NCBI RefSeq assembly: GCF_900185725.1 | Contig: NZ_FYAU01000025.1 | Span: forward strand, 62,001-126,000 | Length of the DNA: 64,000 bases | Source of the DNA: Stappia sp. TSB10P1A | GTDB lineage: Bacteria > Pseudomonadota > Alphaproteobacteria > Rhizobiales > Stappiaceae | Reading direction: 5' to 3' | Shown here: in pieces, positions 1 through 10,061 of the stretch | Numbering within the stretch: position 1 is the stretch's first letter | How the letters are laid out: each line of letters begins with the position of its first letter | Program-made: the position numbers and the translations under genes | The notes under the pieces: model-generated | What the model saw: only the letters and a program-made list of their open reading frames with translations | What the model was told of the DNA's origin: nothing | Database searches by the model: none

Positions 1-197
1 AAGTGCCGGATGCCGAGCGCTACGACACGCTCACCCCCGGCGAGGTGCTGGGCCGCGACCTCAAGGTGATGGACGCGACCGCCATCGCGCTGGCGCGCGA
101 CAATGCCATTCCGGTCATCGTCTTCTCGATTCGCACCCCCGGCGCCCTGGTCGAGGTGATGAACGGCTCCGGCCGCTATACGGTGATCTCCGACTAG
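1..197 (+). CDS. pyrH: UMP kinase, C-terminal fragment (cut by window start)
   Basis: Last 64 or so residues of uridylate kinase, which phosphorylates UMP to UDP in the cytoplasm as an early step of pyrimidine nucleotide synthesis. The visible end carries the family tail: a DLKVMDATAIALARDN helix, the IPVIVFSI strand and the GSGRYTVISD end, closing at a TAG at 195-197. The start lies before base 1, so the GTG at base 3 is an internal codon, not an initiator. It is followed by frr 140 bases downstream, the usual bacterial order (tsf-pyrH-frr-uppS-cdsA). Identification of the family is firm despite the truncation. Confidence 0.93.
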   Translation, partial: VPDAERYDTLTPGEVLGRDLKVMDATAIALARDNAIPVIVFSIRTPGALVEVMNGSGRYTVISD

Positions 198-337
198 GAG
201 AGCCGCCGGACGGCGCGGCGTCCCTGCAAAAGCGGCTGTAAGGCCTTGCCTTTGCGGCCACCGTCATGGAAATAAGACGCGACGGTTTCGCGCCCTGAGG
301 ATCCTTCCGGGGCGCCGCTTCAATAAGTGAGGACAAG

Positions 338-901
338 ATGGCGGACCAGGGTATCGATTTTGGCGACCTCGAGCGGCGGATGAGCGGCGCGCTTGGCGTG
401 CTGAAGACGGATCTCGCCGGCCTTCGCACCGGCCGCGCCTCGTCCAGCATGATGGATCCGATCACGGTGAACGCCTACGGCTCCGAAATGCCGATCAACC
501 AGGTGGCGACGGTGAGCGTGCCGGAGCCGCGCATGATCTCCGTGCAGGTCTGGGACAAGTCGATGGTCGGCGCCGTGGAGCGCGCCATCCGCGAATCCAA
601 TCTCGGCCTCAATCCGGTGGTCGATGGCACGACGCTGCGCCTGCCGATCCCGGAGCTCAACGAGGAGCGCCGCAAGGATCTCATCAAGATCGCCCACAAA
701 TACGCCGAACAGTCCAAGGTCGCCGTGCGCCATGTGCGCCGCGACGGCATGGACACGCTGAAGAAGCTGGAGAAGGACGGCGCGATCAGCGAGGACGACA
801 GCCGCGTCCACGCCGACAAGGTGCAGAAGATGACCGACGAGATGATCGCCGAGATCGACTCGATGCTGGCCAAGAAGGAACAAGAAATCTCCCAGATCTG
901 A
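338..901 (+). CDS. frr: Ribosome recycling factor
   Basis: A 187-residue protein, close to the usual 185. With EF-G it splits the post-termination ribosome and frees mRNA and tRNA. Family marks are the [20 protein letters not shown] segment near residues 30-50, the [16 protein letters not shown] stretch, and the long helical bundle with [20 protein letters not shown] and the [16 protein letters not shown] segment. A GAGGA box sits a few bases ahead of the ATG. It lies between pyrH and uppS; the 140-base pyrH-frr gap may hold a separate promoter, but I see no clear one. Confidence 0.97.
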   Translation: MADQGIDFGDLERRMSGALGVLKTDLAGLRTGRASSSMMDPITVNAYGSEMPINQVATVSVPEPRMISVQVWDKSMVGAVERAIRESNLGLNPVVDGTTLRLPIPELNEERRKDLIKIAHKYAEQSKVAVRHVRRDGMDTLKKLEKDGAISEDDSRVHADKVQKMTDEMIAEIDSMLAKKEQEISQI

Positions 902-942
902 TCCGAAGATCGCGGCCCGATCGAAGAGGCGGGGAGCATGAC

Positions 943-1713
943 ATGACGGTGACGGCGGGCCTGGACATGGCCGCCCCGGCCGAGCCTGGGGGGCGGAGCG
1001 GGGTGCCTCGGCATATCGCCGTCATCATGGACGGCAACGGTCGCTGGGCGCTGGCGCGCGGCCTGCCGCGCACCGAGGGCCATCGGGCCGGCGTTTCGGC
1101 GGTGCGGCGCATCGTCCGCCACGCCGCCGCGCGCGGCGTCGAGGTGCTGACGATCTTTTCCTTCTCCTCGGAGAACTGGAGCCGTCCGGCGGCCGAGGTC
1201 GGCTTCCTGATGTCGCTGCTGGAGCGCTTCGTGCGGCGCGACCTTGCCGAGATCCACCGCCAGAACGTGCGGGTGCGGATGATCGGCGAGCGCAGCGGTC
1301 TGGAGCCCTCGATCCTGTCGCTGATCGAGGAGGGCGAGGCGCTGACCCGCGACAACACCGGCATGGTCCTCGTCGTCGCCTTCAATTACGGCGCCCGCAA
1401 CGAGATGGTGCGCGCCATGCGCGGCCTTGCCGAGGACGTCGCTGCCGGCCGTATCGCGCCGCAGGCCATCGACGAGGCGGCGATCGCCGCGCGGCTCGAC
1501 ACGGCGGATCTGCCGGATCCCGATCTCGTCATCCGCACCAGCGGCGAGCAGCGGCTCTCCAACTTCCTGCTGTGGCAGTCCGCCTATAGCGAGTTCTACT
1601 TTCCCGACCTGCACTGGCCGGACTTCGACGAGGCGGCCTTCGACCGCGCGATCGAGGCCTATTCCGCCCGCGACCGCCGGTTCGGCGGCCTCTCGGCGAA
1701 AGTCGCCAGATGA
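943..1713 (+). CDS. uppS: Isoprenyl transferase (undecaprenyl diphosphate synthase)
   Basis: 256 residues. Condenses isopentenyl diphosphate units onto farnesyl diphosphate to make the C55 lipid carrier for peptidoglycan and polysaccharide export. The catalytic Asp is in HIAVIMDGNGRWA (about residue 30); the C-terminal TSGEQRLSNFLLWQSAYSEF segment binds substrate diphosphate. The first 20 or so residues are a variable leader. ATG at 943 follows GGCGGGGAGC; another ATG at 938 is out of frame. Its stop overlaps the cdsA start (ATGA at 1710-1713), so the two are translationally coupled. Confidence 0.96.
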   Translation: MTVTAGLDMAAPAEPGGRSGVPRHIAVIMDGNGRWALARGLPRTEGHRAGVSAVRRIVRHAAARGVEVLTIFSFSSENWSRPAAEVGFLMSLLERFVRRDLAEIHRQNVRVRMIGERSGLEPSILSLIEEGEALTRDNTGMVLVVAFNYGARNEMVRAMRGLAEDVAAGRIAPQAIDEAAIAARLDTADLPDPDLVIRTSGEQRLSNFLLWQSAYSEFYFPDLHWPDFDEAAFDRAIEAYSARDRRFGGLSAKVAR

Positions 1714-2573
1714 GCGAGGGGGCCGCGGGGGGAGGCAGGCCCAGGCCGACGGAATTGAAGCTGCGGGTCGTCTCGGCCCTGCTGCTGGCCCCGGCGGTGC
1801 TGGCGGTCACCTGGTTCGGCGGCTGGGCCTTTGCCGCCGGCGCGGCGCTGTGTTCGGCGATCCTCCTGCAGGAATGGACGGTGATCGTCGGCGCCACCCG
1901 GCGGCGCGTGGCCGTTGCGCTGGCAGCGCTCGGCACCGGCGCCATGCTGCTGGCGGCGGCGCTCGGCCTGGTGCCGCTTGCCGTCGGCCTTGCCTTTGCG
2001 GTCGCCGCGCTGCTCTGGGTCTGGGGGCAGGTGTCGGGGATCGCTGCGATCGGCTGGATGGGGACCGGCGTTCTCTATGCCGGGCTGACCGGCGTCGTGC
2101 TGATCGCCTTCCGGCTCGGCACGGACGGGGTGATCATGATCCTCTTCCTGTTCGCCGTCGTATGGTCGACCGATATCGCCGCCTATTTCGCCGGACGGCG
2201 GATCGGCGGGCCGAAACTGTGGGTGCGGGTGTCGCCGAAGAAGACCTGGAGCGGCGCGCTTGGCGGGCTTGCTGCCGCCCTCGTGGTCGGGGCGGTGACG
2301 GCGGCGCTGGTCGGGCGGGCGCCGGCGGCGCTGTGGATCGTCTCGGCCGGCATCCTTTCGGTGTTCTCGCAGGCCGGCGACCTCTTGGAATCCGCCCTGA
2401 AGCGGCATTTCGGCGTGAAGGATTCCGGCCATATCATTCCCGGCCACGGCGGGGTGATGGACCGGGTCGACGGCCTGACCGGGGCCGGGGTGCTCGGCTA
2501 TCTGGTGGCGGCGGCGGTTGCCGGCTCGCTGGCCGATCCGGTCGGCGCGGTGATCGCGCTGCAGGGGTATTGA
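1710..2573 (+). CDS. cdsA: Phosphatidate cytidylyltransferase (CDP-diglyceride synthase)
   Basis: 287 residues, strongly hydrophobic with several predicted membrane helices. Makes CDP-diacylglycerol from phosphatidic acid and CTP at the inner membrane, the branch point for phospholipids. The family signature lies at about residues 228-254: S-x-x-KRHFGVKD-S-x-x-IPGHGGVMDRVD, with the metal-binding Asp residues. Starts inside the uppS stop (ATGA overlap). Member of the frr-uppS-cdsA-dxr-rseP block. Confidence 0.95.
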   Translation: MSEGAAGGGRPRPTELKLRVVSALLLAPAVLAVTWFGGWAFAAGAALCSAILLQEWTVIVGATRRRVAVALAALGTGAMLLAAALGLVPLAVGLAFAVAALLWVWGQVSGIAAIGWMGTGVLYAGLTGVVLIAFRLGTDGVIMILFLFAVVWSTDIAAYFAGRRIGGPKLWVRVSPKKTWSGALGGLAAALVVGAVTAALVGRAPAALWIVSAGILSVFSQAGDLLESALKRHFGVKDSGHIIPGHGGVMDRVDGLTGAGVLGYLVAAAVAGSLADPVGAVIALQGY

Positions 2574-2577
2574 TGTC

Positions 2578-3807
2578 TTGAAGACAGGCGCGGACAGCAT
2601 CGCGACGACCGGGGCCGGGCCGCAGGCGGGTTTGCCGCCCCTGCGCCTCACCGTGCTCGGCGCGACCGGCTCCATCGGCGGCTCGACGCTCGATCTGGTG
2701 GCCCGCAATCGCGAGCGCTTCCATGTCGTCGCGCTCACCGCCAACGACCGGGCCGAGGACCTGGCGCGCGCCGCCATCGCGGTCGGCGCCGAGCATGCGG
2801 TGGTTGCCGATCCCGCCGCCTATCAGCGGCTGAAGGACGCACTCGCCGGCAGCGGCATCACCGCGGCGGCCGGGCCGCAGGCGGTGCGCGAGGCGGCGGC
2901 GCGGCCGGCCGACATGGTGATCGCGGCCATTGTCGGGGCGGCGGGGCTGGAGCCGACGATCGCGGCGGCGGCGCGCGGCACCACCATCGCCCTTGCCAAC
3001 AAGGAGTGCCTGGTCTGCGCCGGCGATCTGTTCATGGCGGTCGCGCGCGGGGCCTGCGCCACCATCCTGCCGGTCGATTCCGAGCACAATGCCGTGTTCC
3101 AGGTGCTGGAGCGCGGCAATCTCGACCAGGTCGAGAAGCTGACGCTGACCGCCTCCGGCGGGCCGTTCCGCACCCTGTCGCTGGAGGCGATGCGCGGCGT
3201 CACGCCGGAGGCGGCGCTGCGCCATCCCAACTGGAGCATGGGCGCGCGCATTTCCATCGACAGCGCCACGATGATGAACAAGGGCTTCGAGATCATCGAG
3301 GCGTCGCACCTGTTTCCGCTCGGGCCGGAGCAGCTCGAGGTCCTGGTGCATCCGCAGTCCGTGGTGCATGGCATGGTGCAGTATCGCGACGGCTCGCTGC
3401 TCGCCCAGCTCGGCGCGCCGGACATGCGCACGCCCATCGCCCATTGTCTCGCCTGGCCGCGCCGCATGGCGACGCCGGCGCAGCGCCTTGATCTTGCCGC
3501 ATTGGCAACGCTCAGCTTCGAGGCGCCGGATCCGCTGCGGTTTCCGGCCCTGCGCATCGCCCGCGAGGCGATGGTCGCGGGGACGGCCGCGACGGCCGCT
3601 CTCAACGCCGCCGACGAAATCGCCGTCAGGGCCTTCCTGGATCGCGGGATCGGGTTCCTCGATATCGCGGCGACGGCCGAGACCGTGCTGGAGCGGATGG
3701 CGGCCGCCGGCGATCTGGCCGAGCCGGGCTGCGTCGACGACGTACTTGGGATCGACGGAATCGCCCGCGGCCGGGCGCTCGAGGCGATTGCGGCAAGGGT
3801 CGGCTAG
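2578..3807 (+). CDS. dxr: 1-deoxy-D-xylulose 5-phosphate reductoisomerase
   Basis: About 409 residues. First committed enzyme of the MEP isoprenoid pathway: DXP to MEP with NADPH and a divalent metal. The nucleotide fold LTVLGATGSIGGSTLDLV is near the N-terminus; ALANKECLVCAGDLF, the metal site LPVDSEHNAVFQ and SIDSATMMNKGFE (about residues 225-237) follow. The start is uncertain: the only start close to cdsA is TTG at 2578, 4 bases after the cdsA stop, since the ATG at 2573 hits a stop two codons later. A start inside the variable first 20 residues is possible. IspDF of the same pathway is at 59.5 kb. Confidence 0.95.
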   Translation: MKTGADSIATTGAGPQAGLPPLRLTVLGATGSIGGSTLDLVARNRERFHVVALTANDRAEDLARAAIAVGAEHAVVADPAAYQRLKDALAGSGITAAAGPQAVREAAARPADMVIAAIVGAAGLEPTIAAAARGTTIALANKECLVCAGDLFMAVARGACATILPVDSEHNAVFQVLERGNLDQVEKLTLTASGGPFRTLSLEAMRGVTPEAALRHPNWSMGARISIDSATMMNKGFEIIEASHLFPLGPEQLEVLVHPQSVVHGMVQYRDGSLLAQLGAPDMRTPIAHCLAWPRRMATPAQRLDLAALATLSFEAPDPLRFPALRIAREAMVAGTAATAALNAADEIAVRAFLDRGIGFLDIAATAETVLERMAAAGDLAEPGCVDDVLGIDGIARGRALEAIAARVG

Positions 3808-3880
3808 CCGTCATGGATGGTGGCCGGGAACGGGTTGTTAATACGCAGGGACGACACTGCCGACCCGGCAAGGAGATGAC

Positions 3881-5017
3881 ATGGAACTGATCGGATCGCT
3901 GTTCGGGTCTTTCGCGGGCTACGCGCTGCCGTTCCTGTTCGTGCTGACCGTGGTGGTGTTCTTCCACGAGCTCGGCCACTTTCTGGTGGCGCGCTGGTGC
4001 GGGGTGCGGGTGCAGGCGTTCTCGGTCGGCTTCGGCCCGGAACTGTTCGGCCGCACCGACCGGCACGGCACCCGCTGGAAGCTCTCGGTCATCCCGCTCG
4101 GCGGCTATGTCAAGTTCGCGGGCGATGAGAACGAGGCGAGCGTGCCCGACCGGGAGGCGCTTGGCCGCATGAGCGCGGAAGAGCGCGCCGGCGCCTTCCA
4201 GACCAAGCCGGTGTCGCGCCGCGCGGCCATCGTCGCCGCCGGTCCGATCGCCAATTTCCTTCTCGCCATCGCCATTTTCGCCCTGCTGTTCGGCCTGTTC
4301 GGCCGGCCGGAAATCTCGCCGCGCGTCGATGCCGTCCAGCCGGACAGCGCCGCGCAGGAGGCCGGCCTTGCCGAGGGCGACCTGGTCCTGGCCATCGACG
4401 GGCAGCCGATCCAGACCTTCGCCGAGATGCAGCGGATCGTCAGCGTCAGCGCCGGCGAGCAGCTCACCATGCTGGTGGATCGCGGCGGCCAGCAGGTCAC
4501 CGTCGAGGTGACGCCGCAGCGGCGCGAGATCACCGACCGTTTCGGCAATGTCCAGTCGATCGGCCTGCTCGGCGTCAGCCGCAGCGCCAGCCAGGAGGAT
4601 GTGGTGGTGCGCCGCTTCGGCCCGGTGGAGGCCGTCGTCGAGGGCAGCCGCGAGACCTGGTTCGTGGTGACGCGCACCGCCGGCTATCTCGCCGGCATCG
4701 TCACGGGGCGCGAATCCGCCGACCAGCTCGGCGGGCCGATCCGCGTCGCGCAGATTTCCGGGCAGGTGGCGACGCTCGGCTTCGCCGCGCTGCTCAATCT
4801 GACGGCGGTGCTGTCGGTCAGCATCGGCCTGCTCAATCTCCTGCCGATCCCCATGCTCGACGGCGGCCATCTGCTGTTCTACGCGGCCGAGGCGCTGCGC
4901 GGAAAGCCGCTCAGCGAGCGGGCGCAGGAATACGGTTTCCGCATCGGCATCGCGATCGTGCTGTTCCTGATGGTGTTCGCGACATGGAACGACGTGCTCC
5001 ATCTCAGTTCCCTCTAG
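3881..5017 (+). CDS. rseP: RIP metalloprotease RseP (site-2 protease family)
   Basis: 378 residues, inner-membrane zinc protease that cuts membrane-embedded substrates such as anti-sigma factors. HELGH is at residues 29-33 in the first membrane helix. One or more PDZ-type domains follow (the EAGLAEGDLVLAIDGQPI segment is a typical PDZ core). The second active-site motif LLNLLPIPMLDGGH lies near residues 317-330. A strong AAGGAG box precedes the ATG. Placement directly before bamA is widely conserved. Which sigma/anti-sigma pair it serves cannot be read here. Confidence 0.95.
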   Translation: MELIGSLFGSFAGYALPFLFVLTVVVFFHELGHFLVARWCGVRVQAFSVGFGPELFGRTDRHGTRWKLSVIPLGGYVKFAGDENEASVPDREALGRMSAEERAGAFQTKPVSRRAAIVAAGPIANFLLAIAIFALLFGLFGRPEISPRVDAVQPDSAAQEAGLAEGDLVLAIDGQPIQTFAEMQRIVSVSAGEQLTMLVDRGGQQVTVEVTPQRREITDRFGNVQSIGLLGVSRSASQEDVVVRRFGPVEAVVEGSRETWFVVTRTAGYLAGIVTGRESADQLGGPIRVAQISGQVATLGFAALLNLTAVLSVSIGLLNLLPIPMLDGGHLLFYAAEALRGKPLSERAQEYGFRIGIAIVLFLMVFATWNDVLHLSSL

Positions 5018-5210
5018 GCGGGGACAGATACGGGAGCGTGTCGCAGGTGCAACGATCCGGCGGGAAACGGGATTTGCGGACTCTGGGCGGTTGCGTCCGG
5101 TCCAAAAGCCTGTAAAACGACTGACGGATATAGAGAATCTCGACCGCCTTGCCTGTCGCCTCCGGCGACATATCAAGGGCTTGGCGGAAAAGCGAAGGCG
5201 AAGCGTCCTT

Positions 5211-7577
5211 ATGCAGCGTGTGCAGAACCTGACCAGAACGATCCTGGTGGCGGCCGTGATGAGCGGTGTGGCCCCGATCCTGCCATGGAACTTTGCCGGC
5301 CTCGGGGTCGATGAAGCCGCCGCGGCGGTGGTCAACCGGATCGTCGTTCGCGGCAACACCCGTATCGAGGCCTCGACCGTCGAGAGCTACCTGACGATCC
5401 GGCCCGGCCGCGCCTTCGGGCCGGCGGAGATCGACGAGTCGCTGAAGACGCTCTACGCGACCGGCCTGTTCGAGGACGTGTCGATCAACCAGCAGGGCGG
5501 CTCGCTGGTGGTGACGGTGACCGAGAACCCGATGGTCAACCGCATCTCCTTCGAGGGCAATCGCCGTCTCGACGACAAGACGCTGAGCGGCGTGGTGCGG
5601 ACCGAGGAGCGGTCGATGCTGACCCGCGCCAAGGTGCAGTCCGACGTCCAGAACGTGCTGGAGGCCTATCGGCGCTCCGGTCGCTACCGCGCGACCGTCG
5701 AGCCCAAGATCATCAGCCGCTCCAACAACCGCGTCGACCTCGTCTTCGAGATCAACGAGGGCGACCGCACCGGCATCGAGCGCATCACCTTCATCGGCAA
5801 CAGCAAGTTCAGCGACGGCCGCCTGCGCGACGTGATCCGCACCCGCGAAAGCGGGCTGCTGAGCTTCCTGCGCACCACCGACTCCTTCGATCCCGACCGT
5901 CTGGACGCGGATCAGGAGATGCTGCGCCAGTTCTACTATCGCCATGGCTATGCGGACTTCCGCATCATCTCGGCGGTCGCCGACCTCGACCGCGAGGAGA
6001 ACGTCTTCTACGTCACCTTCACGGTGGAAGAGGGCGAGCAGTATACCTATGGCGAGATCGACCTGCAGACCACGCTGAGCGATGTCGATCCGGACGGCCT
6101 GCGCCGCAAGATCCGCACCTCGGAAGGGCGCACCTATTCCTCGCTCGAGGTCGAGAAGACGCTCGAGGACATGACCCTCGACGTCTCGCGCCAGGGCTAC
6201 GCCTTCGCGCAGATCCGTCCGCGCGCCACCCGCGACTACGAGAACCGCAAGATCTCGCTGACCTATTTCGTCGAGGAAGGGCCGCGCGTCTATATCGAGC
6301 GGATCAACATCCGCGGCAACGATCGGACCCGCGAATATGTCATCCGCCGCGAGTTCGACCTCGCCGAGGGCGATGCCTTCAACCGCGTGCTGCTCGACAA
6401 GGCCGAGCGCCGGCTGAAGGATCTGCAGTTCTTCAAGGACGTGCGCATTTCCACCTCGCGCGGCAGCTCGCCGGACCGCATCGTCGTCAATGTCGATGTC
6501 GAGGAGCAGGCGACCGGCGAGATCGGCTTCGGCGTCGGCTATTCCACCTCGGACGGCGTCATCGGCGACATCACGCTGCAGGAGCGCAACTTCCTCGGCC
6601 GCGGCCAGTTCGTGCGCGCCAAGGTCGGCGCCGGCTCCTCCACTCGTTCCTACGAGTTCGCCTTCACCGAGCCGTATTTCCTCGGCCGGCGCATCTCGCT
6701 GTCGCTCGACGTCTATCGCCGCGACTACAAGCAGAACGACTATCGCGCCTATGACAGCAAGACCACCGGCGGCTCTGTCGCCTTCGGTCTGCCGCTGCGC
6801 GACGACGAGCTGCGGCTGAACCTGATCTACCGCGTCTTCGACGAGAACCTGACCTGGGATCAAGTGACGAAAGCGCCGCTGTCCGGCGGTCTGCAGTCCT
6901 CGCTCGGCCGCAACCTGACCTCGTCGATCGGCTACTCGCTGGTCTATGACACCCGCGACAGCAAGCGCGATCCGCGCGACGGCTTCTACGTCGCCTTCGC
7001 GCAGGACTTCGCCGGCGTCGGCGGCGACAGCCGCTACCTGTCGACCACCATCGATGCCCGCGCCTACAAGGAGATCCTGCCCGAGTGGGGCGTGATCGGC
7101 ATCCTGCGCACCGGCGGTGGCTATCTCAACGGCCTCGGCAAGGACCTGCGCTCGTCCGAGCAGTTCCAGCACAGCGACACCTGGCTGCGCGGCTTCGAGA
7201 TGCAGGGCATCGGCCCGCGCGACTCCGTCACCGGCAACTCGCTGGGCGGCCGCTGGTATGTCCATGCCAACGCGGAAGCCGAGTTCCCGATCCTCGGCCT
7301 GCCGCGCGAGCTCGGCCTGTCGGGCGCCGTGTTCACCGATTTCGGCGCCCTGTGGGATGCCGACCGGGCGATCATCGACTGCGTCGCGGCCGGCTGCGGC
7401 CCGGGTCCGGTAGCCACGGTTCAGTCCAACGGCTTCGCGCCGCGCGTGTCGGCCGGTTTCGGCATCAAGTGGGCCTCGCCCTTCGGTCCGATCCGGGCGG
7501 ACTTCGCCTGGCCGATCATCAAGGAAACGGGCGACCGGACGCAGTTCTTCCGCATCGGCGGCGGCACGCGCTTCTGA
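5211..7577 (+). CDS. bamA: Outer membrane protein assembly factor BamA
   Basis: 788 residues from the chosen start. Core beta-barrel of the BAM complex that folds and inserts outer-membrane proteins. Positions about 45-425 hold five POTRA repeats (VVNRIVVRGNTRIE opens the first). From about 435 a 16-strand barrel runs to a terminal aromatic (GGGTRF). I chose ATG 5211 because it opens a signal peptide (MQRVQNLTRTILVAAVMSG, with an Ala-rich cleavage region before VVNRIVV). The frame stays open upstream to a TTG at 5091, but that would add 40 charged residues in front. A 7-bp hairpin (5154-5170) lies in the leader. Confidence 0.96.
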   Translation: MQRVQNLTRTILVAAVMSGVAPILPWNFAGLGVDEAAAAVVNRIVVRGNTRIEASTVESYLTIRPGRAFGPAEIDESLKTLYATGLFEDVSINQQGGSLVVTVTENPMVNRISFEGNRRLDDKTLSGVVRTEERSMLTRAKVQSDVQNVLEAYRRSGRYRATVEPKIISRSNNRVDLVFEINEGDRTGIERITFIGNSKFSDGRLRDVIRTRESGLLSFLRTTDSFDPDRLDADQEMLRQFYYRHGYADFRIISAVADLDREENVFYVTFTVEEGEQYTYGEIDLQTTLSDVDPDGLRRKIRTSEGRTYSSLEVEKTLEDMTLDVSRQGYAFAQIRPRATRDYENRKISLTYFVEEGPRVYIERINIRGNDRTREYVIRREFDLAEGDAFNRVLLDKAERRLKDLQFFKDVRISTSRGSSPDRIVVNVDVEEQATGEIGFGVGYSTSDGVIGDITLQERNFLGRGQFVRAKVGAGSSTRSYEFAFTEPYFLGRRISLSLDVYRRDYKQNDYRAYDSKTTGGSVAFGLPLRDDELRLNLIYRVFDENLTWDQVTKAPLSGGLQSSLGRNLTSSIGYSLVYDTRDSKRDPRDGFYVAFAQDFAGVGGDSRYLSTTIDARAYKEILPEWGVIGILRTGGGYLNGLGKDLRSSEQFQHSDTWLRGFEMQGIGPRDSVTGNSLGGRWYVHANAEAEFPILGLPRELGLSGAVFTDFGALWDADRAIIDCVAAGCGPGPVATVQSNGFAPRVSAGFGIKWASPFGPIRADFAWPIIKETGDRTQFFRIGGGTRF

Positions 7578-7603
7578 TCGCGCCGACGGTCTCGTGTTGA
7601 AAG

Positions 7604-7628
7604 CCGGCCGCCGACATTCGGCGGCCGG
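7604..7628 (+). terminator. 11-bp perfect hairpin without U-tract between bamA and lpxD
   Basis: Inverted repeat CCGGCCGCCGA (7604-7614), loop CAT, TCGGCGGCCGG (7618-7628). It is not followed by a T-run, so it may pause or protect mRNA rather than stop transcription outright. It lies 26 bases after the bamA stop. Confidence 0.45.
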
Positions 7629-7660
7629 ATTCATTGTGGGACCCAAGCATTGGAAAGACG

Positions 7661-8719
7661 ATGAGCGATCCCAGTTTCTTTGCGCCGTTCGAGCCCGTGG
7701 ACCTTGCGAAAGTGGCCGAATGGGTGGCGGGCGACCTGCCGCGCGGCGGCGGGGAGGTGTGGGTGTCCGGCGTCGCGCCGCTTGAGGATGCCTCGGCCGG
7801 CGACATCGTCTTCTTCGACAATCCCAAATATCTGCCGATGCTGGCGCAGACCGTGGCTGCCGCCTGCATCGTCGCGCGTAAACATGCGGACAAGGTGCCG
7901 GACGGCGTCGTGCCGCTGGTTGCCGACCAGCCCTACAAGGCCTGGGGCCTGCTGCTCGCGCGCCTCTATCCCGCTGCCATGCGTCCCGTCGCGCTCGACG
8001 GCACGGGGGCCGGCGTCTCGCCGCATGCGCGCATCGACGCTTCTGCGCGGCTCGAAGACGGCGTCACCGTCGAGGCCGGCGCGGTGGTGGGGCCGGGGGC
8101 CGAGATCGGCTCGGGCACCCGCGTGCAGGCGAATGCGGTGATCGGCGCCGGCGTGCGCATCGGCCGCGACTGCAGCATCGGCGCCAATGCGGTGCTGCAG
8201 CACACGCTGCTCGGCGACCGGGTGATCCTGCATCCGGGCGTGTGCACGGGACAGGACGGCTTCGGCTTCGCGATGGGGCCGGGCGGCCACCTCAAGGTGC
8301 CGCAGATCGGCCGCGTCATCATCCAGAACGACGTCGAGATCGGCGCCAACACCACGGTGGATCGCGGCGCCAATCGCGACACCATCGTCGGCGAGGGAAC
8401 GAAGATCGACAATCAGGTCCAGATCGGCCACAACGTGGTGATCGGCCGCCATTGCGTCATCGTCTCGCAGGTCGGCATTTCCGGCAGCGCGACGCTGGAG
8501 GACTATGTGGCGATCGGCGGGCAGACCGGCGTGCGCGGCCATGTCACCATCGGCATGGGCGCGCAGATCGCCGCCGTCAGCGTGGTCGAGGACGATGTGC
8601 CGGCCGGGGCGCGCTATGGCGGCGTGCCGGCCAAGCCGGTAAAGGTCTGGTTCCGCGAGATGATGACGCTGGCGCGGCTTGCCGAGCGGGGCGGCGCGCC
8701 GGCGCGGGACAAGGGCTGA
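7661..8719 (+). CDS. lpxD: UDP-3-O-(3-hydroxyacyl)glucosamine N-acyltransferase
   Basis: 352 residues. Third step of lipid A synthesis: transfers a hydroxyacyl chain from ACP to the 2-amino group. An N-terminal domain binds the uridine moiety; from about residue 115 the left-handed beta-helix hexapeptide repeats run ([18 protein letters not shown] and onward), with the likely catalytic His in [10 protein letters not shown]. Start ATG 7661 has GGAAAG close upstream; a longer frame from 7634 would put an unlikely leader in front. Begins the lpxD-fabZ-lpxA-lpxI-lpxB series. Confidence 0.96.
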   Translation: MSDPSFFAPFEPVDLAKVAEWVAGDLPRGGGEVWVSGVAPLEDASAGDIVFFDNPKYLPMLAQTVAAACIVARKHADKVPDGVVPLVADQPYKAWGLLLARLYPAAMRPVALDGTGAGVSPHARIDASARLEDGVTVEAGAVVGPGAEIGSGTRVQANAVIGAGVRIGRDCSIGANAVLQHTLLGDRVILHPGVCTGQDGFGFAMGPGGHLKVPQIGRVIIQNDVEIGANTTVDRGANRDTIVGEGTKIDNQVQIGHNVVIGRHCVIVSQVGISGSATLEDYVAIGGQTGVRGHVTIGMGAQIAAVSVVEDDVPAGARYGGVPAKPVKVWFREMMTLARLAERGGAPARDKG

Positions 8720-8756
8720 AGACTTTGGACAGAAAGAATTGCCTGGGGACGGACGA

Positions 8757-9221
<465 letters not shown>

Positions 9222-9228
9222 GGTGGAC

Positions 9229-10038
9229 ATGATGGCAGCTCACTCCGCAATCCACCCTTCGGCGGTCGTCGAGGACGGCGCCCGGCTCGGCGAGGGCGTG
9301 TCCATCGGGCCGTTCTGCCATGTCGGGCCGCAGGTGGTGCTCGGCGACGGCGTGGTGCTGAAGTCGCATGTGGCGGTCGCCGGGCGGACCACGGTCGGGG
9401 CGCGGACGCAGGTCTTTCCCTTCGCCTCGGTCGGCCACCAGGCGCAGGACCTGAAATATCGCGGCGAGACGGCGAGCCTGACCATCGGCACCGACTGCAT
9501 CGTCCGCGAGGGCGTCACCCTCAATCCGGGGACCGAGGGCGGCGGACTGGAGACGGTGATCGGCAACCGCTGCGCCTTTCTCGCCAATTCCCATGTCGGC
9601 CACGATTCCCGCCTCGGCGACGGGGTGATCCTGTCCAACAACGTGATGATCGCCGGCCATGTCACGGTCGGTAACCATGTCATTTTCGGCGGCGGCGCGG
9701 CGGTGATCCAGTTCACCCGCGTTGGCGACCATGCCTTTGTCGGCGGGCTTGCCGGCCTTGAGAACGACCTCATTCCCTTCGGCATGGTGATGGGCAACCG
9801 CGCCCGGCTCAACGGGCTCAACCTTGTCGGCCTGAAGCGGCACGGCTTTGCCCGCGAGGACATCCATGCCCTGCGCAATGCCTACAAGGACCTGTTCGAG
9901 AGCTCCGAAGGCACGCTGCGCCAGCGCGCCGAGGCCGTCGCCGCCACCTATGAGGGCGTTGCCCTCGTGCGCCGGGTGACCGATTTCATCCTGGTCGAGA
10001 CCGACCGCCGCTTCTGCACGCCGGCCCTGGAAGGGTAG
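9229..10038 (+). CDS. lpxA: Acyl-ACP--UDP-N-acetylglucosamine O-acyltransferase
   Basis: About 269 residues. First step of lipid A synthesis, placing a hydroxyacyl chain on UDP-GlcNAc. Hexapeptide left-handed helix from residue 8 (IHPSAVVEDGARLGEGVSIG), the catalytic-His region NSHVGHDSRLGDGV, and the C-terminal helices with LNLVGLKRHGFAREDIHAL. Two in-frame ATGs are adjacent (9229, 9232). The AGGTGG box at 9221-9226 is better spaced for 9232, so the protein may be one residue shorter. The gene starts 7 bases after the fabZ stop. Confidence 0.96.
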   Translation: MMAAHSAIHPSAVVEDGARLGEGVSIGPFCHVGPQVVLGDGVVLKSHVAVAGRTTVGARTQVFPFASVGHQAQDLKYRGETASLTIGTDCIVREGVTLNPGTEGGGLETVIGNRCAFLANSHVGHDSRLGDGVILSNNVMIAGHVTVGNHVIFGGGAAVIQFTRVGDHAFVGGLAGLENDLIPFGMVMGNRARLNGLNLVGLKRHGFAREDIHALRNAYKDLFESSEGTLRQRAEAVAATYEGVALVRRVTDFILVETDRRFCTPALEG

Positions 10039-10061
10039 CTCCAGCCGGACGGGACCGGACC

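Noticed and set aside
5091-5210. A longer BamA starting at TTG 5091
   Set aside because: It would place 40 charged residues ahead of a clear signal peptide.
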